A DNA stretch of 64,000 bases from Sulfuricaulis sp. (lineage in GTDB: Bacteria > Pseudomonadota > Gammaproteobacteria > Acidiferrobacterales > Sulfurifustaceae): the NCBI RefSeq assembly GCF_024653915.1, contig NZ_JANLGY010000005.1, forward strand, positions 1-64,000, read 5' to 3'. Position 1 is the first letter of the stretch, and each line of letters begins with the position of its first letter. Shown here piece by piece: positions 1-9,247 of the stretch. The notes beneath the pieces are model-generated. The model was not told the origin of the DNA. It made no database searches and was given only the letters and a program-made list of their open reading frames with translations. Position numbers and translations under genes: made by a program.

Positions 1-100
1 ACGCCCTCCCTGGCGTCGCGACAGAAACCCCGATAAACCCCGGCCCGCACATCCCTGTGCGGGCGCTCAGCGGCGCCGATGTACGTTAAGTACATCGGCG
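1..100. repeat. Three small hairpins in series at the window edge
   Basis: Three inverted repeats follow one another: ACGCC/GGCGT at 1-16, CCCGCACA/TGTGCGGG near 43-62, and a perfect 11-bp pair CGCCGATGTAC/GTACATCGGCG around a GTTAA loop near 75-101. No reading frame here looks coding. The third hairpin resembles the one inside the element at 19827-19952, which also has 11-bp arms and a five-base TTAAC loop. The left limit lies outside the window, so the full element cannot be judged. Confidence 0.5.
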
Positions 101-115
101 ACTACCCCGCTTCGC

Positions 116-131
116 CCTGTAAATCCTGTCA
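116..131. repeat. Arm of a 9-bp-period inverted element (ACAGGATT word)
   Basis: CCTGT and AATCCTGTC follow each other at the 9-bp period also seen at 2468-2748 and 43469-43543. Only one arm is present; the partner would lie left of the window. Confidence 0.5.
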
Positions 132-180
132 AATTTTTTCTCTTCTAATTGGTTCGGGGTTCTAAAGACCTCGCAAAAAC

Positions 181-204
181 AAAGCGCCCCATTCGGGGCG
201 CTTT
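181..204 (-). terminator. Intrinsic terminator of the lysine-rich secreted protein gene
   Basis: A perfect 10-bp stem, AAAGCGCCCC with GGGGCGCTTT, closes an ATTC loop. Read on the minus strand it is followed by GTTTTTG. It lies about 30 bp past the stop codon of the small minus-strand gene at 236-508. Confidence 0.85.
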
Positions 205-235
205 GGTGTGACTTAAAACAAAAAATTTAACGCGA

Positions 236-508
236 TTACTTGGCAGGAGCAGCCGGGGTCGCAGGAGCAGCCGGGGTCGCGCCCTTCATGTCGTCTTTCT
301 TCATTTCTTTCGCTTCTTTTTTGGCGGCCTTCTTCTTCATCTTCTTCTCTTTCTTCATTTCCTTCTTTTCTTCTTTGGTCATTTCCTTCTTGGCTTCCGC
401 CGCGGCAGCGCCGGCCGGGGCTTCATGCTTCATCGCGCTGGCGACATGCACCAGGCCAAACATCATGGCGAACGCCAGGGCAAACAGGGTGGTCAGCGAC
501 TTTTTCAT
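236..508 (-). CDS. Small secreted lysine/alanine-rich protein, likely target of the adjacent two-component system
   Basis: 90 aa. The ATG at 508 is chosen because AAGGAG lies just upstream and the protein then opens with a clear signal peptide (MKKSLTTLF, hydrophobic core, cut near ASA at about residue 25). The mature part is almost only K, E, M and A, with runs such as KKEMKKEKKMKKKAAKKEAK, then a tail ending PATPAAPAK encoded by an 18-bp tandem duplication at 240-278. It has no cysteine and no enzyme motif. I do not recognise a family. Its place, divergent from a sensor kinase and a sigma54 activator and behind a sigma54 promoter, recalls zraP next to zraSR, but the sequence is not ZraP-like. 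Inference: an envelope-stress or ion-binding periplasmic protein. Confidence 0.8.
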   Translation of the reverse strand: MKKSLTTLFALAFAMMFGLVHVASAMKHEAPAGAAAAEAKKEMTKEEKKEMKKEKKMKKKAAKKEAKEMKKDDMKGATPAAPATPAAPAK

Positions 509-592
509 ACCAAAGGCTCCTTGAGGTAAACAGCAAATGGGAAGTCTGATGATCAGGATGCAGGGATCCTTGGCATCATTGCAGGACACAAT

Positions 593-608
593 AGCAATCG
601 CTGTGCCA
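593..608 (-). promoter_or_regulatory. Sigma54 (-24/-12) promoter of the lysine-rich protein gene
   Basis: Read on the minus strand the site is TGGCAC-AGCGA-TTGCT, an exact fit to TGGCAC-N5-TTGCW. The expected start of transcription is about 12 bp on, near 582, leaving a leader of about 75 nt before the ATG at 508. Confidence 0.88.
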
Positions 609-662
609 TGTATATTTACAATTAATATCAATCAGTTAAATATATACTCTGGGCTGCGCTAA

Positions 663-697
663 GCTTGCATTTTGTAGCGAGCTTCAAAATTTGTAGC
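663..697. promoter_or_regulatory. Paired direct repeats, probable enhancer sites of the sigma54 activator
   Basis: GCTTGCATTTTGTAGC (663-678) and GCTTCAAAATTTGTAGC (681-697) are two closely matching direct repeats, 18 bp start to start. They lie about 80-115 bp upstream of the predicted sigma54 start site, the usual distance for NtrC-type activators, and directly before the histidine kinase gene. Binding by the neighbouring regulator is inferred. Confidence 0.6.
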
Positions 698-717
698 CTT
701 GGGAATTTCAGAAAAAC

Positions 718-2457
718 ATGCCCCTGCGTTTGCTCAAGCTTGGTCGTCTCCAGCGCAAGGTATTGCTGGTGATATCGGTGATCGTGATTGTGCCGATGTT
801 GGTGGCTGGATGGTTGGCCGCCGAGTGGGTGTCAATCAGTTTCGAGAGGCGGCTTGAACAATGGATTATCGAAGCCGCACGCGCCAACCAGAACTGGCTC
901 CAGGCGTATCAAAACGACGCCGTGATGCTGGGACGCGTTCTGGCCGATGACGCGGGCTTTGTCGCCAACGTTGAGCGATCACCTGCCGATGCCATTCCGT
1001 TACCGGTGCAACGCATCTCTCAGGAATTGAGCATTAATCTCATCCAGCTCTACACGCCGGACAAGAAGCTGGTGTATTCGTCTATACCGGTGAAGGTGAG
1101 CGCCCTGTGGGAGCGGGGCCAGACGGAGGCTGTGCTCAAGGTCGTGACACGGCAGCAGACCATGCTGGCGGCGGTAGGCATCACACCCATCCCGCGTCGT
1201 GGCACACCGCGGTACTACCTGGTGCTGGGCAGTTTGCTGGGCCAGGACTTCACGGACGAGCTGGCGCAGCTCACCGGCCTGAAGGCGCGACTTTATTACC
1301 GCGAAGGAAAAAATTATTACGATTTATTCTCCTCCCCCGGCAAGATCATCGCGCTCGAACATCTGCCGCCGGCAGCGCTCACCCTGCTGGAGAAAAGCAA
1401 AAAACCCTTTTACAGTCTGGAGGCCGAGAACGGGCAGTTCCGCGGCCTGTATACGCCTATCGTGGATCCCACTGGACGGGTCGAAGCGATCATGTTCAGT
1501 GGACTGGATCGCCGCGGGGTGCAGGAGGTGCTCACCAACCGAGTCACGCTGTTTCTGTCGATTTCGCTGCTCGGCGTGGTGATCGGTGGTTTGGCGGGTC
1601 TGCTGCTTTCGCGACTGGTCGTGCGGCCGCTTCAGTACTTGCGCAACGGCGTGATGCAGCTCGCGGGCCAGAACTTTAATGCCAATGTGCCCATTACGTC
1701 GGACGACGAACTGGGCGATCTGGCCAAGGCATTCAATGCCATGGCCGCGCGGCTGCGCGAGGCGCGTGATGAGCAGGCGCTGCGATTCCAGAAGGACAAG
1801 CTTTCCGCCATGGGCGAACTGTCGGCGGCACTGGCGCACGAGATCCGCAATCCTATCGGCATCATCAACACCTCGGCGGCGCTGCTCGACAAGCCGGATT
1901 ATGCCCCGGAGAAGAAGGCCGAGCTGACACGCATGATCCGCGAGGAAAGTCTGCGCGTCGCCAACCTGGTGCAGGATTTTTTGCAGCTGTCGCGCCACCG
2001 TCAGCCGAATTTCGCCATCATCGATCCCTCCCAGCCACTGGAGCGTGCCCTTGAGTTGGCACTGGCCGGCGCCACGGCGGTCACCGTGCACAAGGCCTTC
2101 CAGCACCATGATGCAAAAATTCAGGCCGACGCCGGATTGTTGCAGCAGGCCTGGGGCAATATCTTTACCAACGCCCTGCAGGCGATGAGTGGAAAAGAGA
2201 GAAAATTCTGGATCAGTTCCGGCATGGAAGACGGGGTCGTGTACTTGTCGGTCGAAGACAACGGGCCGGGCGTGCCGGCCGAGATTATGCCGCGCCTGTT
2301 CGAGCCGTTCTTCACCACCAAGGAACAGGGCACCGGTCTCGGCCTTACCATTGCCTACACCCTGGCGGAAGCGAACGGCGGCCGGCTAGAGGCCTTGCCA
2401 CCGGAAGGCAACGGTGCCCGGTTTGTCATGCGCTTTCCAATGCATGAGAATCTTTAA
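718..2457 (+). CDS. Membrane sensor histidine kinase (HAMP-HisKA-HATPase)
   Basis: 579 aa. Transmembrane segments near residues 14-36 and 276-299 bracket a periplasmic sensor domain of about 235 residues of unknown ligand. A HAMP linker (about 297-350) leads to HisKA with H374 in ALAHEIRNP, then an ATPase domain with N box (NIFTNALQAM, 481-490), VEDNGPG (512-518), LFEPFFTTK and GTGLGLT. All catalytic boxes are intact. The response regulator follows 333 bp downstream, separated by a repeat element. Two membrane spans plus an NtrC-type partner fit the ZraS/HydH style of sensor. The ATG at 718 has no strong ribosome site upstream, so the start is the least sure point. Confidence 0.9.
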   Translation: MPLRLLKLGRLQRKVLLVISVIVIVPMLVAGWLAAEWVSISFERRLEQWIIEAARANQNWLQAYQNDAVMLGRVLADDAGFVANVERSPADAIPLPVQRISQELSINLIQLYTPDKKLVYSSIPVKVSALWERGQTEAVLKVVTRQQTMLAAVGITPIPRRGTPRYYLVLGSLLGQDFTDELAQLTGLKARLYYREGKNYYDLFSSPGKIIALEHLPPAALTLLEKSKKPFYSLEAENGQFRGLYTPIVDPTGRVEAIMFSGLDRRGVQEVLTNRVTLFLSISLLGVVIGGLAGLLLSRLVVRPLQYLRNGVMQLAGQNFNANVPITSDDELGDLAKAFNAMAARLREARDEQALRFQKDKLSAMGELSAALAHEIRNPIGIINTSAALLDKPDYAPEKKAELTRMIREESLRVANLVQDFLQLSRHRQPNFAIIDPSQPLERALELALAGATAVTVHKAFQHHDAKIQADAGLLQQAWGNIFTNALQAMSGKERKFWISSGMEDGVVYLSVEDNGPGVPAEIMPRLFEPFFTTKEQGTGLGLTIAYTLAEANGGRLEALPPEGNGARFVMRFPMHENL

Positions 2458-2467
2458 CAGATGCAAT

Positions 2468-2748
2468 GGACAGGACTAACAAGATTTTTCAGGATTCACA
2501 GGATTAAAGATCCGGAGTGCCGCGGCCCTCAGTAAACGTTTGGCACGTCCCGTGTGCCAAACGCCTTCGGTCTCGCGGCGTATTCTGTTGCCGCGACCGT
2601 CCTGCGGCTGAGAAACGCCACAATGACTCTACGCCGCACGGTAGTGCGGCTATCGCGGGCTCTTCGCCAGCGCTGCGCTTTCCCTGGCTCATCGTTTTGA
2701 AAGATTAAGAAATCCTGTTAATCTTTTTTTAATCCTGTAAATCCTGTC
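2468..2748. repeat. Inverted 9-bp-period element (ACAGGATT word) with about 200-bp interior
   Basis: The left arm at 2468-2506 holds GACAGGACTAACAAG and AGGATTCACAGGATTA; the right arm at 2710-2748 holds AATCCTGTTAATC and AATCCTGTAAATCCTGTC, its inverse. The interior carries a perfect 10-bp hairpin, CGTTTGGCAC/GTGCCAAACG (2537-2563), and a 7-bp one, GCCGCAC/GTGCGGC. No convincing gene lies inside. It parts the kinase gene from its regulator gene. Confidence 0.75.
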
Positions 2749-2790
2749 TAATTCTTTTCTTTTTATCAGGGATTCTGAGGAGATTGTTTC

Positions 2791-4182
2791 ATGAAGCGCA
2801 CCGTGCTGATAGTGGACGACGAGCAGAACATGCAGACGGTGATGCGCATGGTGCTGGAAGGTGCCGGACATGACGTGCTGGTAGCTGACAGTGGCGAGGC
2901 CGCGCTGGCGCATGCGCAGAACCCGAATCTCGATGTGGTACTGACCGATCTGCGTATGCCCGGTATGGGCGGCGAGGAATTTGTCGTCCGTTGCCGCAAG
3001 GAACGCCCGGACGTGCCGGTGATCATCGTCACGGCGCACGGCACGATCCGCTCCGCGGTCAAGAGCATTCACGACGGCGCGGCCGACTACCTCACCAAGC
3101 CGTTCGAGCCGGAACAGCTCGAGATCGCGGTGCACAACGCCATCAAGCTACGCGACATCCTGCGTGAAAATGCCCGGCTCAAGGCCGAGGTGAGCGAGTC
3201 GCGCGGCACAAAACGCCTGGCCGGGGAGAGCCGGGTTGCGCAACAACTGCTCGAGGAGATACGGCGCGTGGCGCCGTACAAGACCGGTGTGCTGATTACG
3301 GGCGAATCCGGTACCGGCAAGGAACTGGTGGCGCGCACCATCCACGAGCTTTCGCCGCGGCGCGAGCGCCCGTGGGTCGCCCTCAATTGTTCCGCGATTC
3401 CGCGGGACCTCCTGGAGTCCGAGCTGTTCGGCTACGTCAAGGGCGCATTCACGGGTGCTTCGCACAACCGCGCCGGCCGGGTCGAGCAAGCGCAAGGCGG
3501 GACACTATTTCTGGACGAGATTGCCGATCTCGATGCTTCGCTGCAGTCGAAACTCCTGCGAGTGTTGCAGGAGCGCGAGTTCTCGCCGGTGGGTTCGAAC
3601 CAGGTCCGCGCCGTGGACGTGCGCTTCATCGCCGCGACCAACCGCGACCTGAAGCTGCTGGTGCAAGAAAGCAAATTCCGCGAGGACCTGCTCTACCGTC
3701 TGGACGTTTACAGCATTGTCGTGCCCCCGCTGCGCCGCCGCCGCGAAGACATCCCGCTGCTGGCCCAGACTTTCCTGCACGAACTGGCGGCCGAGATGGA
3801 CAAGAAAGTGACGGCTTTTTCGCCGGCGGCGCTGGAACGGCTGGAGCGTTATCCCTGGCCCGGCAACATCCGGGAGCTGCGCAACACCGTTGAGCGTTCG
3901 CTCCTGACATGCCGGGGCAAGACCATCGACGTCGAAGATTTGCCGGGAGCGATTGCCGTGCAGACCGGTTCGTCCGCCGGCGAAGGATTGACGCTCGACA
4001 ATTTGGGAAAAAAAGATCTCGATCGCTGGCTGGAAGAAGTGGAGCGCCGCATGATTCTCGAGGCGCTGGCGCAGACCAAAGGTGTACAGGCGCACGCCGC
4101 CAAGCGCTTGGGGATCTCCGAGCGCAGTCTCTGGCACCGTATCAAGAAACTCAACATCCAGATCAACCGTATCATGCACTGA
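2791..4182 (+). CDS. Sigma54-dependent response regulator, NtrC/ZraR type
   Basis: 463 aa in three domains. The receiver domain has D53 (LTDLRMPG) as phosphate acceptor and K103. The AAA+ domain has Walker A GESGTGKE (171-178), the sigma54-contacting GAFTGA loop (218-223) and Walker B GGTLFLDEI (236-244). A C-terminal Fis-type helix-turn-helix sits in AAKRLGISERSLWHRI. It is the cognate partner of the kinase upstream and very probably drives the sigma54 promoter at 593-608. GAGGAG-like ribosome site lies before the ATG. The P-type ATPase gene begins only 6 bp after its stop, so ATPase expression should follow regulator expression. Confidence 0.92.
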   Translation: MKRTVLIVDDEQNMQTVMRMVLEGAGHDVLVADSGEAALAHAQNPNLDVVLTDLRMPGMGGEEFVVRCRKERPDVPVIIVTAHGTIRSAVKSIHDGAADYLTKPFEPEQLEIAVHNAIKLRDILRENARLKAEVSESRGTKRLAGESRVAQQLLEEIRRVAPYKTGVLITGESGTGKELVARTIHELSPRRERPWVALNCSAIPRDLLESELFGYVKGAFTGASHNRAGRVEQAQGGTLFLDEIADLDASLQSKLLRVLQEREFSPVGSNQVRAVDVRFIAATNRDLKLLVQESKFREDLLYRLDVYSIVVPPLRRRREDIPLLAQTFLHELAAEMDKKVTAFSPAALERLERYPWPGNIRELRNTVERSLLTCRGKTIDVEDLPGAIAVQTGSSAGEGLTLDNLGKKDLDRWLEEVERRMILEALAQTKGVQAHAAKRLGISERSLWHRIKKLNIQINRIMH

Positions 4183-4188
4183 ACTAAC

Positions 4189-6837
4189 ATGGCGGCCGAC
4201 GTAAACTCACCCACCTGGTATCAGTTGCCAACGGAGGAAGTCGTCCGCCGTTTGGGTGTTGACCCGCATGCCGGCTTGAGTGAGGACGAGGTGCGCCGAC
4301 GCCGCGAGCAGTACGGCACGAACGAGATCCGTGAAGGCCGGCGGCGTGGTCCCATCGCCATGTTTCTTGGGCAGTTCACCGATTTCATGATCCTGGTACT
4401 GATCGCCGCGGCGGTCATCTCGGGTCTGATCGGTGACGTGGTCGATACCATCGTCATTCTCGCAATCATTGTGTTGAATGCCGTGGTCGGTTTCGTGCAG
4501 GAGTATCGCGCCGACCGCGCGATTGCCGTGCTCAAGCAGATGGCGGCGCTCAGCGCCCATGTCGTGCGCGAGGGCACATCGCAGATTGTCCCGGTCGTCG
4601 AGCTCGTGCCCGGCGACGTGGTGCTGATCGAGGCCGGCAATGCGCTGCCGGCCGACCTGCGGCTGATCGAAGCGGTACAGCTCAAGATCGAAGAGGCGGC
4701 GCTGACAGGCGAATCGCAGCCGGTGGAAAAGCTGGTGCGTGTCATGCACGAATCGGAACTGCCGCTCGGCGACCGGCGCAACATGGCCTACAAGGGCACG
4801 CTCGTCACCTACGGCCGTGGCCGCGGCGTGGTGGTGGCGACGGGCATGGAGACCGAACTGGGCCGGATCGCAGCGCTGTTGCGCGCGGCAGGCGAGGTCA
4901 AAACGCCGCTGCAGAAGCGCCTCACCCGCTTCGGGCGCTTGCTCGCGATCGCGGTGCTGGCGATCTGCGCCATCATGTTCGTGACAGGACTGTTGCGTGG
5001 CGAGCCGCTGCTGCTCATGCTGCTGACTGCTATCAGTCTCGCCGTGGCGGCGATCCCCGAGGCGCTGCCAGCGGTGGTGACGGTGTCGCTCGCACTCGGT
5101 GCGCGCAAGCTGGCCAGCCAGAACGCGCTCATCCGCAAACTGCCGGCGGTCGAAACGCTCGGGTCGGTGACCTTCATCTGTTCCGACAAGACCGGCACGC
5201 TCACCGAAAACCGCATGCGGGTGGAGGAGGTTTACGCCGACACGCTGGTGACGCGGTCCTTGCCGGCCGATGCTGTGACGCGGGAGCCGTGGCGCACACT
5301 GGTGGCTGCACTGGCGCTCAGCAATGACGCGCGCCCGACGACGGGTAATAAAATCATCGGTGATCCCACGGAAGTAGCGCTGTATCAGGCCGCGCGTCAG
5401 GCCGGCGCTGACAAGGCCATATTGAGCCAGACACAACCGCGGTTGGCCGAGATCGCCTTCGATTCTGAGCGCGCGCGCATGACCACGCTGCATCGCGAGG
5501 GTGATGGCGTTATCGCCTTCACCAAGGGCGCACCAGAACATGTGCTGCCGCTGTGTCACGATCGGCTGGGCGCCAAGGGCGTGGAGGCACTCGATCGCGG
5601 CGCGGTGGAGGAAGTCGTCGAACGCATGGCCACCGATGGTCTGCGGGTACTGGCGGTGGCGTTCCGGCGCTGGCCCGCGCTGCCGGAACCTTTGGAGGCG
5701 GAAATCGTCGAGAACCGGCTGACCTTCGCCGGGCTGGTCGGGCTACTGGACCCGCCACGCGCCGAGGCGCGCGAGGCGGTGCAACTGTGCCGCACCGCGG
5801 GTATCACGCCGGTGATGATCACCGGCGATCACCCGGCTACCGCGCGCGCCATCGCCACGCGCCTCGGCATCATCGATGAAGGCGGCGAGGTGCTCAGCGG
5901 GCGCGAGCTGGCGCGTCTGGACATGGCGCAATTCGAAGAGCATGTCGAGCGCGTGCGCGTGTACGCGCGCGTGGCGCCGGAGCAGAAAATCAAGATCGTG
6001 CAGGCGTTACAGGACAAGGGCGAGTATGTCGCCATGACTGGCGACGGCGTCAACGATGCCCCGGCGCTCAAGCGCGCCGATATCGGCATTGCCATGGGCA
6101 TCACCGGCACCGACGTCGCCAAGGAGGCCGGGCACATGATCCTGCTGGATGACAACTTCGCCAGCATCGTCGCGGCGGTGCGCGAGGGCCGGCGCATTTT
6201 CGACAATATCCGCAAGTTCGTGCGCTTCGTCATGACCGGCAATTCCGGCGAGATCGGCACGCTGTTTCTGGCACCGTTTCTCGGTCTGCCGATTCCGCTG
6301 TTGCCGATTCACATCCTGTGGGTAAACCTAGTGACCGACGGCCTGCCAGGCCTGGCGCTTGCTGTTGAACCGCAGGAGCAGGGCATCATGCAGCGACCGC
6401 CGCGACCGCCGCGGGAAAGCCTGTTTGCGCATGGCATCTGGCAGCATATCCTGTGGGTCGGCGGGTTGATCACGGCGCTGTGTCTCGTTACGCAGGCCTG
6501 GGCCATCAGTATCGGCGACGCTCACTGGCAAACCATGGTGTTTACCGTATTGACGCTGTCGCAAATGACGCACGTGCTGGCGATCCGTTCCGAGACCGAA
6601 TCACTGTTTACACGTGGATTCACCACCAACCTGCCGCTGCTGGGCGCGGTGTTGCTGACCTTTGTGCTGCAGCTCGCCACCATTTACGTCCCGGCGCTCA
6701 ATCCGATTTTTCATACCCAGCCGTTGACGGTGGCCGAACTGGGGATCTGTCTCCTGCTGTCGTCGACAGTCTTTATCGCTGTCGAGATCGAGAAATGGAT
6801 GGTACGCCGCGGCTGGCTGTATGCGGAGGCGCGCTAA
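4189..6837 (+). CDS. P-type cation-transporting ATPase (Ca2+/P2 type)
   Basis: 882 aa. It has an N-terminal cation ATPase domain, TGES (173-176) in the actuator domain, the M4 motif PEALP (290-294), the phosphorylated D333 in CSDKTGTLT, and GDGVNDAP near residue 618, so all catalytic parts are present. About ten membrane spans are expected, four before and six after the catalytic domain. PEALP instead of the PEGLP of calcium pumps leaves the ion uncertain: Ca2+, Mn2+ or a related cation. It lies 6 bp behind the response regulator gene and is presumably cotranscribed, tying the two-component system to ion balance or envelope stress. Confidence 0.88.
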   Translation: MAADVNSPTWYQLPTEEVVRRLGVDPHAGLSEDEVRRRREQYGTNEIREGRRRGPIAMFLGQFTDFMILVLIAAAVISGLIGDVVDTIVILAIIVLNAVVGFVQEYRADRAIAVLKQMAALSAHVVREGTSQIVPVVELVPGDVVLIEAGNALPADLRLIEAVQLKIEEAALTGESQPVEKLVRVMHESELPLGDRRNMAYKGTLVTYGRGRGVVVATGMETELGRIAALLRAAGEVKTPLQKRLTRFGRLLAIAVLAICAIMFVTGLLRGEPLLLMLLTAISLAVAAIPEALPAVVTVSLALGARKLASQNALIRKLPAVETLGSVTFICSDKTGTLTENRMRVEEVYADTLVTRSLPADAVTREPWRTLVAALALSNDARPTTGNKIIGDPTEVALYQAARQAGADKAILSQTQPRLAEIAFDSERARMTTLHREGDGVIAFTKGAPEHVLPLCHDRLGAKGVEALDRGAVEEVVERMATDGLRVLAVAFRRWPALPEPLEAEIVENRLTFAGLVGLLDPPRAEAREAVQLCRTAGITPVMITGDHPATARAIATRLGIIDEGGEVLSGRELARLDMAQFEEHVERVRVYARVAPEQKIKIVQALQDKGEYVAMTGDGVNDAPALKRADIGIAMGITGTDVAKEAGHMILLDDNFASIVAAVREGRRIFDNIRKFVRFVMTGNSGEIGTLFLAPFLGLPIPLLPIHILWVNLVTDGLPGLALAVEPQEQGIMQRPPRPPRESLFAHGIWQHILWVGGLITALCLVTQAWAISIGDAHWQTMVFTVLTLSQMTHVLAIRSETESLFTRGFTTNLPLLGAVLLTFVLQLATIYVPALNPIFHTQPLTVAELGICLLLSSTVFIAVEIEKWMVRRGWLYAEAR

Positions 6838-7494
6838 TCAGGTCAGCGTTTTGACGCCCTGATCCGAGGCCAGCAGCAGCACGTCCGCCGGGCGGCGGGC
6901 AAATAATCCGTTTGTAACGACACCGGCGAGGTGGTCGAGCCTCTCTTCCAGTTCCACCGGATTGAGAATATTCAGGTTGTGTACGTCGAGAATGATGTTG
7001 CCATTGTCAGTTTTGAAATTATCCCGCAGCACCGGCTGGCCGCCGAGTTCCACAATCCGGCGCGCCACCAGGCTGCGCGCCATCGGGATCACCTCGACCG
7101 GCAGCGGGAACTTGCCGAGCACGTCGACGAGTTTGGAGTCGTCCGCGATGCAGACAAATTTCCGGCTGGCGGCCGCGACGATTTTCTCGCGCGTGAGCGC
7201 GCCGCCGCCGCCCTTGATCAGATGCAAATGCTTGGTGGCCTCGTCGGCGCCGTCTACGTACAACGGCAAGTCGCCGGTGGCGTTGAGTTCGAGCACCGGA
7301 ATGCCTGCCTTTTTCAGCCGCTCGGCCGTGGCGTTGGAGCTCGCCACCGCGCCGTCGAGCTTGCCCTTGATTTTGGCCAGCCCATCAATGAAGTGATTGG
7401 CGGTGGAGCCGGTGCCGACACCGATCACCCAGCCGGATTCGACGTATTCCAGTGCCGCCAACGCCACCGCTTTTTTCTTTTCGTCCAGAGTCAT
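6838..7494 (-). CDS. rpiA: Ribose-5-phosphate isomerase A
   Basis: 218 aa, the usual RpiA length. It converts ribose 5-phosphate to ribulose 5-phosphate in the non-oxidative pentose phosphate pathway. [11 protein letters not shown] (26-36), the DGADE motif and [11 protein letters not shown] are clear. It converges on the ATPase gene with no gap between stop codons and diverges from ilvA across an 84-bp promoter region, a common rpiA/ilvA arrangement in proteobacteria. Confidence 0.96.
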   Translation of the reverse strand: MTLDEKKKAVALAALEYVESGWVIGVGTGSTANHFIDGLAKIKGKLDGAVASSNATAERLKKAGIPVLELNATGDLPLYVDGADEATKHLHLIKGGGGALTREKIVAAASRKFVCIADDSKLVDVLGKFPLPVEVIPMARSLVARRIVELGGQPVLRDNFKTDNGNIILDVHNLNILNPVELEERLDHLAGVVTNGLFARRPADVLLLASDQGVKTLT

Positions 7495-7578
7495 GCCGTT
7501 CCCGTGATGCCTGAAAGGGCGCCAGAATACCTATTATTCGTGTGATAATGAAGCATCCGATCTGATAAATTACTGAAA

Positions 7579-9093
7579 ATGCCCCGGAAATATCTAAAAG
7601 CCATCGTCAACGCGCGCGTGTACGACGTGGCGCGTGAAACGCCCCTTGAACTTGCTCCCATCCTGTCGCGTCGCACCGGCAACCACGTCTGGCTCAAGCG
7701 CGAGGACGAGCAGCCTGTTTTCTCGTTCAAGTGTCGTGGGGCGTATAACAAAATGGCGGGCCTACCGAAGGCGGAGCTGAAAAAAGGCGTGGTGGCGGCT
7801 TCGGCTGGCAATCATGCACAGGGCGTGGCGCTGGCGGCCGCGAAACTGGGTACGAAGGCGACCATCGTCATGCCACGTACCACCCCGCGTATCAAGATCG
7901 ATGCCGTGCGCAACCTTGGCGGTCAGGTGGTGCTGCATGGCGACAACTACGACGAGGCTTATGCCCACGCGTGCGAAATCGCGACTAAAAGAAAATTAAC
8001 TTTCGTGCATCCCTACGATGACCCCGAGGTGATCGCGGGGCAGGGCACCATCGGCATGGAAATCCTGAAGCAGCACACCGGACCGCTCGAAGCCGTGTTC
8101 GTCCCCGTGGGCGGCGGCGGATTAATCGCCGGTATCGCGGTGTACATCAAGCAACTGCGTCCCGAGGTAAAGATCATCGGCGTCGAGCCGGAAGACGCCG
8201 ACGCCATGGACCTCTCGCTCAAGGCCGGCAAGCGCATCATGCTCGATCACGTCGGCATTTTTGCCGACGGCGTGGCGGTGCGCCAGGTTGGCAAGGAGAC
8301 GTTCAAACTGGCGCGGCAGTTCGTGGATGACATGGTCGTGGTCACGAATGACGAAATCTGCGCCGCGATCAAGGATATCTTCGAGGACCGCCGCATCATC
8401 CTCGAACCGGCCGGTGCACTCGCCTTTGCGGGTCTCAAACGCTACGCCGAGCGGAAGCGACTCAAGGGCAAGAATCTGGTCGCCATCGCCTCCGGCGCGA
8501 ACGTGAATTTCGACCGGCTGCGGCACGTGGCCGAGCGTGCCGAGATCGGCGAGCGGCGCGAGGCGCTGTTTGCGGTCACCATCCCCGAGCGCCCCGGCGC
8601 ACTCAAGCAGTTCTGCACCATTCTCGGCGATCACAACGTCACCGAATTCAATTACCGCTTCGATGATCCGAAGAACGCGCACATCTTTGTCGGCGTGCAG
8701 GTCCCGCCGGACACCGTGGACGCGCGCAAGCTCATGGGCGCGCTGCGCAAGCACGGTTACGCCACGCTCGACATGACCGACAACGAGATGGCCAAGCTGC
8801 ACATCCGCCACCTCGTCGGCGGCCGCACGCCGAACGCTGTCAATGAAATCCTTTACCGCTTCGAATTCCCGGAACGTCCGGGGGCGCTGATGAATTTCCT
8901 CGACAAGATGGGCGGGCGCTGGAATATCAGTTTATTTCACTACCGCTCCCACGGCGCCGACTTCGGCCGCGTGCTGGTCGGCATGCAGGTCCCGCCCGGG
9001 GACAAGAAGGCGTTTCAGAAATTTCTCGATGCGCTCGGCTACGAATATGCCGAGGAGACGGGAAATCCGGCGTATAAGCTGTTTCTGAGCTAA
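7579..9093 (+). CDS. ilvA: Threonine ammonia-lyase, biosynthetic
   Basis: 504 aa, the long form of the enzyme. It turns threonine into 2-oxobutanoate, the first step of isoleucine synthesis. The pyridoxal phosphate lysine is K51 (FSFKCRGAYNKM) and the phosphate-binding loop is PVGGGGLIAG near 176-185. Two C-terminal ACT-like domains, about 325-400 and 420-495, each opening with ERPGAL, are expected to bind isoleucine and valine for allosteric control. Confidence 0.96.
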   Translation: MPRKYLKAIVNARVYDVARETPLELAPILSRRTGNHVWLKREDEQPVFSFKCRGAYNKMAGLPKAELKKGVVAASAGNHAQGVALAAAKLGTKATIVMPRTTPRIKIDAVRNLGGQVVLHGDNYDEAYAHACEIATKRKLTFVHPYDDPEVIAGQGTIGMEILKQHTGPLEAVFVPVGGGGLIAGIAVYIKQLRPEVKIIGVEPEDADAMDLSLKAGKRIMLDHVGIFADGVAVRQVGKETFKLARQFVDDMVVVTNDEICAAIKDIFEDRRIILEPAGALAFAGLKRYAERKRLKGKNLVAIASGANVNFDRLRHVAERAEIGERREALFAVTIPERPGALKQFCTILGDHNVTEFNYRFDDPKNAHIFVGVQVPPDTVDARKLMGALRKHGYATLDMTDNEMAKLHIRHLVGGRTPNAVNEILYRFEFPERPGALMNFLDKMGGRWNISLFHYRSHGADFGRVLVGMQVPPGDKKAFQKFLDALGYEYAEETGNPAYKLFLS

Positions 9094-9109
9094 TTCTTTT
9101 TATAAAAAT

Positions 9110-9241
9110 GTAGGGTGGGTTTGGCGGTTTTTGCCTTAACCTACGGAACAGACTGTTGTATCGGCTTCGCCGACTGCGCGCGGCCGAAGGCTGCTCGACT
9201 GAAGTGATTTCCCGGATTGCGCTGCGCTTCATCCGGACTAC
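9110..9241. repeat. Two dispersed palindromic repeats between ilvA and the cyclophilin gene
   Basis: The first (about 9110-9144) starts GTAGGGTGGGTTTGG and ends GCCTTAACCTAC; the second (about 9207-9241) runs from TCCCGGATTGCG to CATCCGGACTAC. Both resemble short palindromic intergenic repeats common in proteobacterial genomes. They fill the gap between convergent genes. Confidence 0.5.
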
Positions 9242-9247
9242 TGAAGC

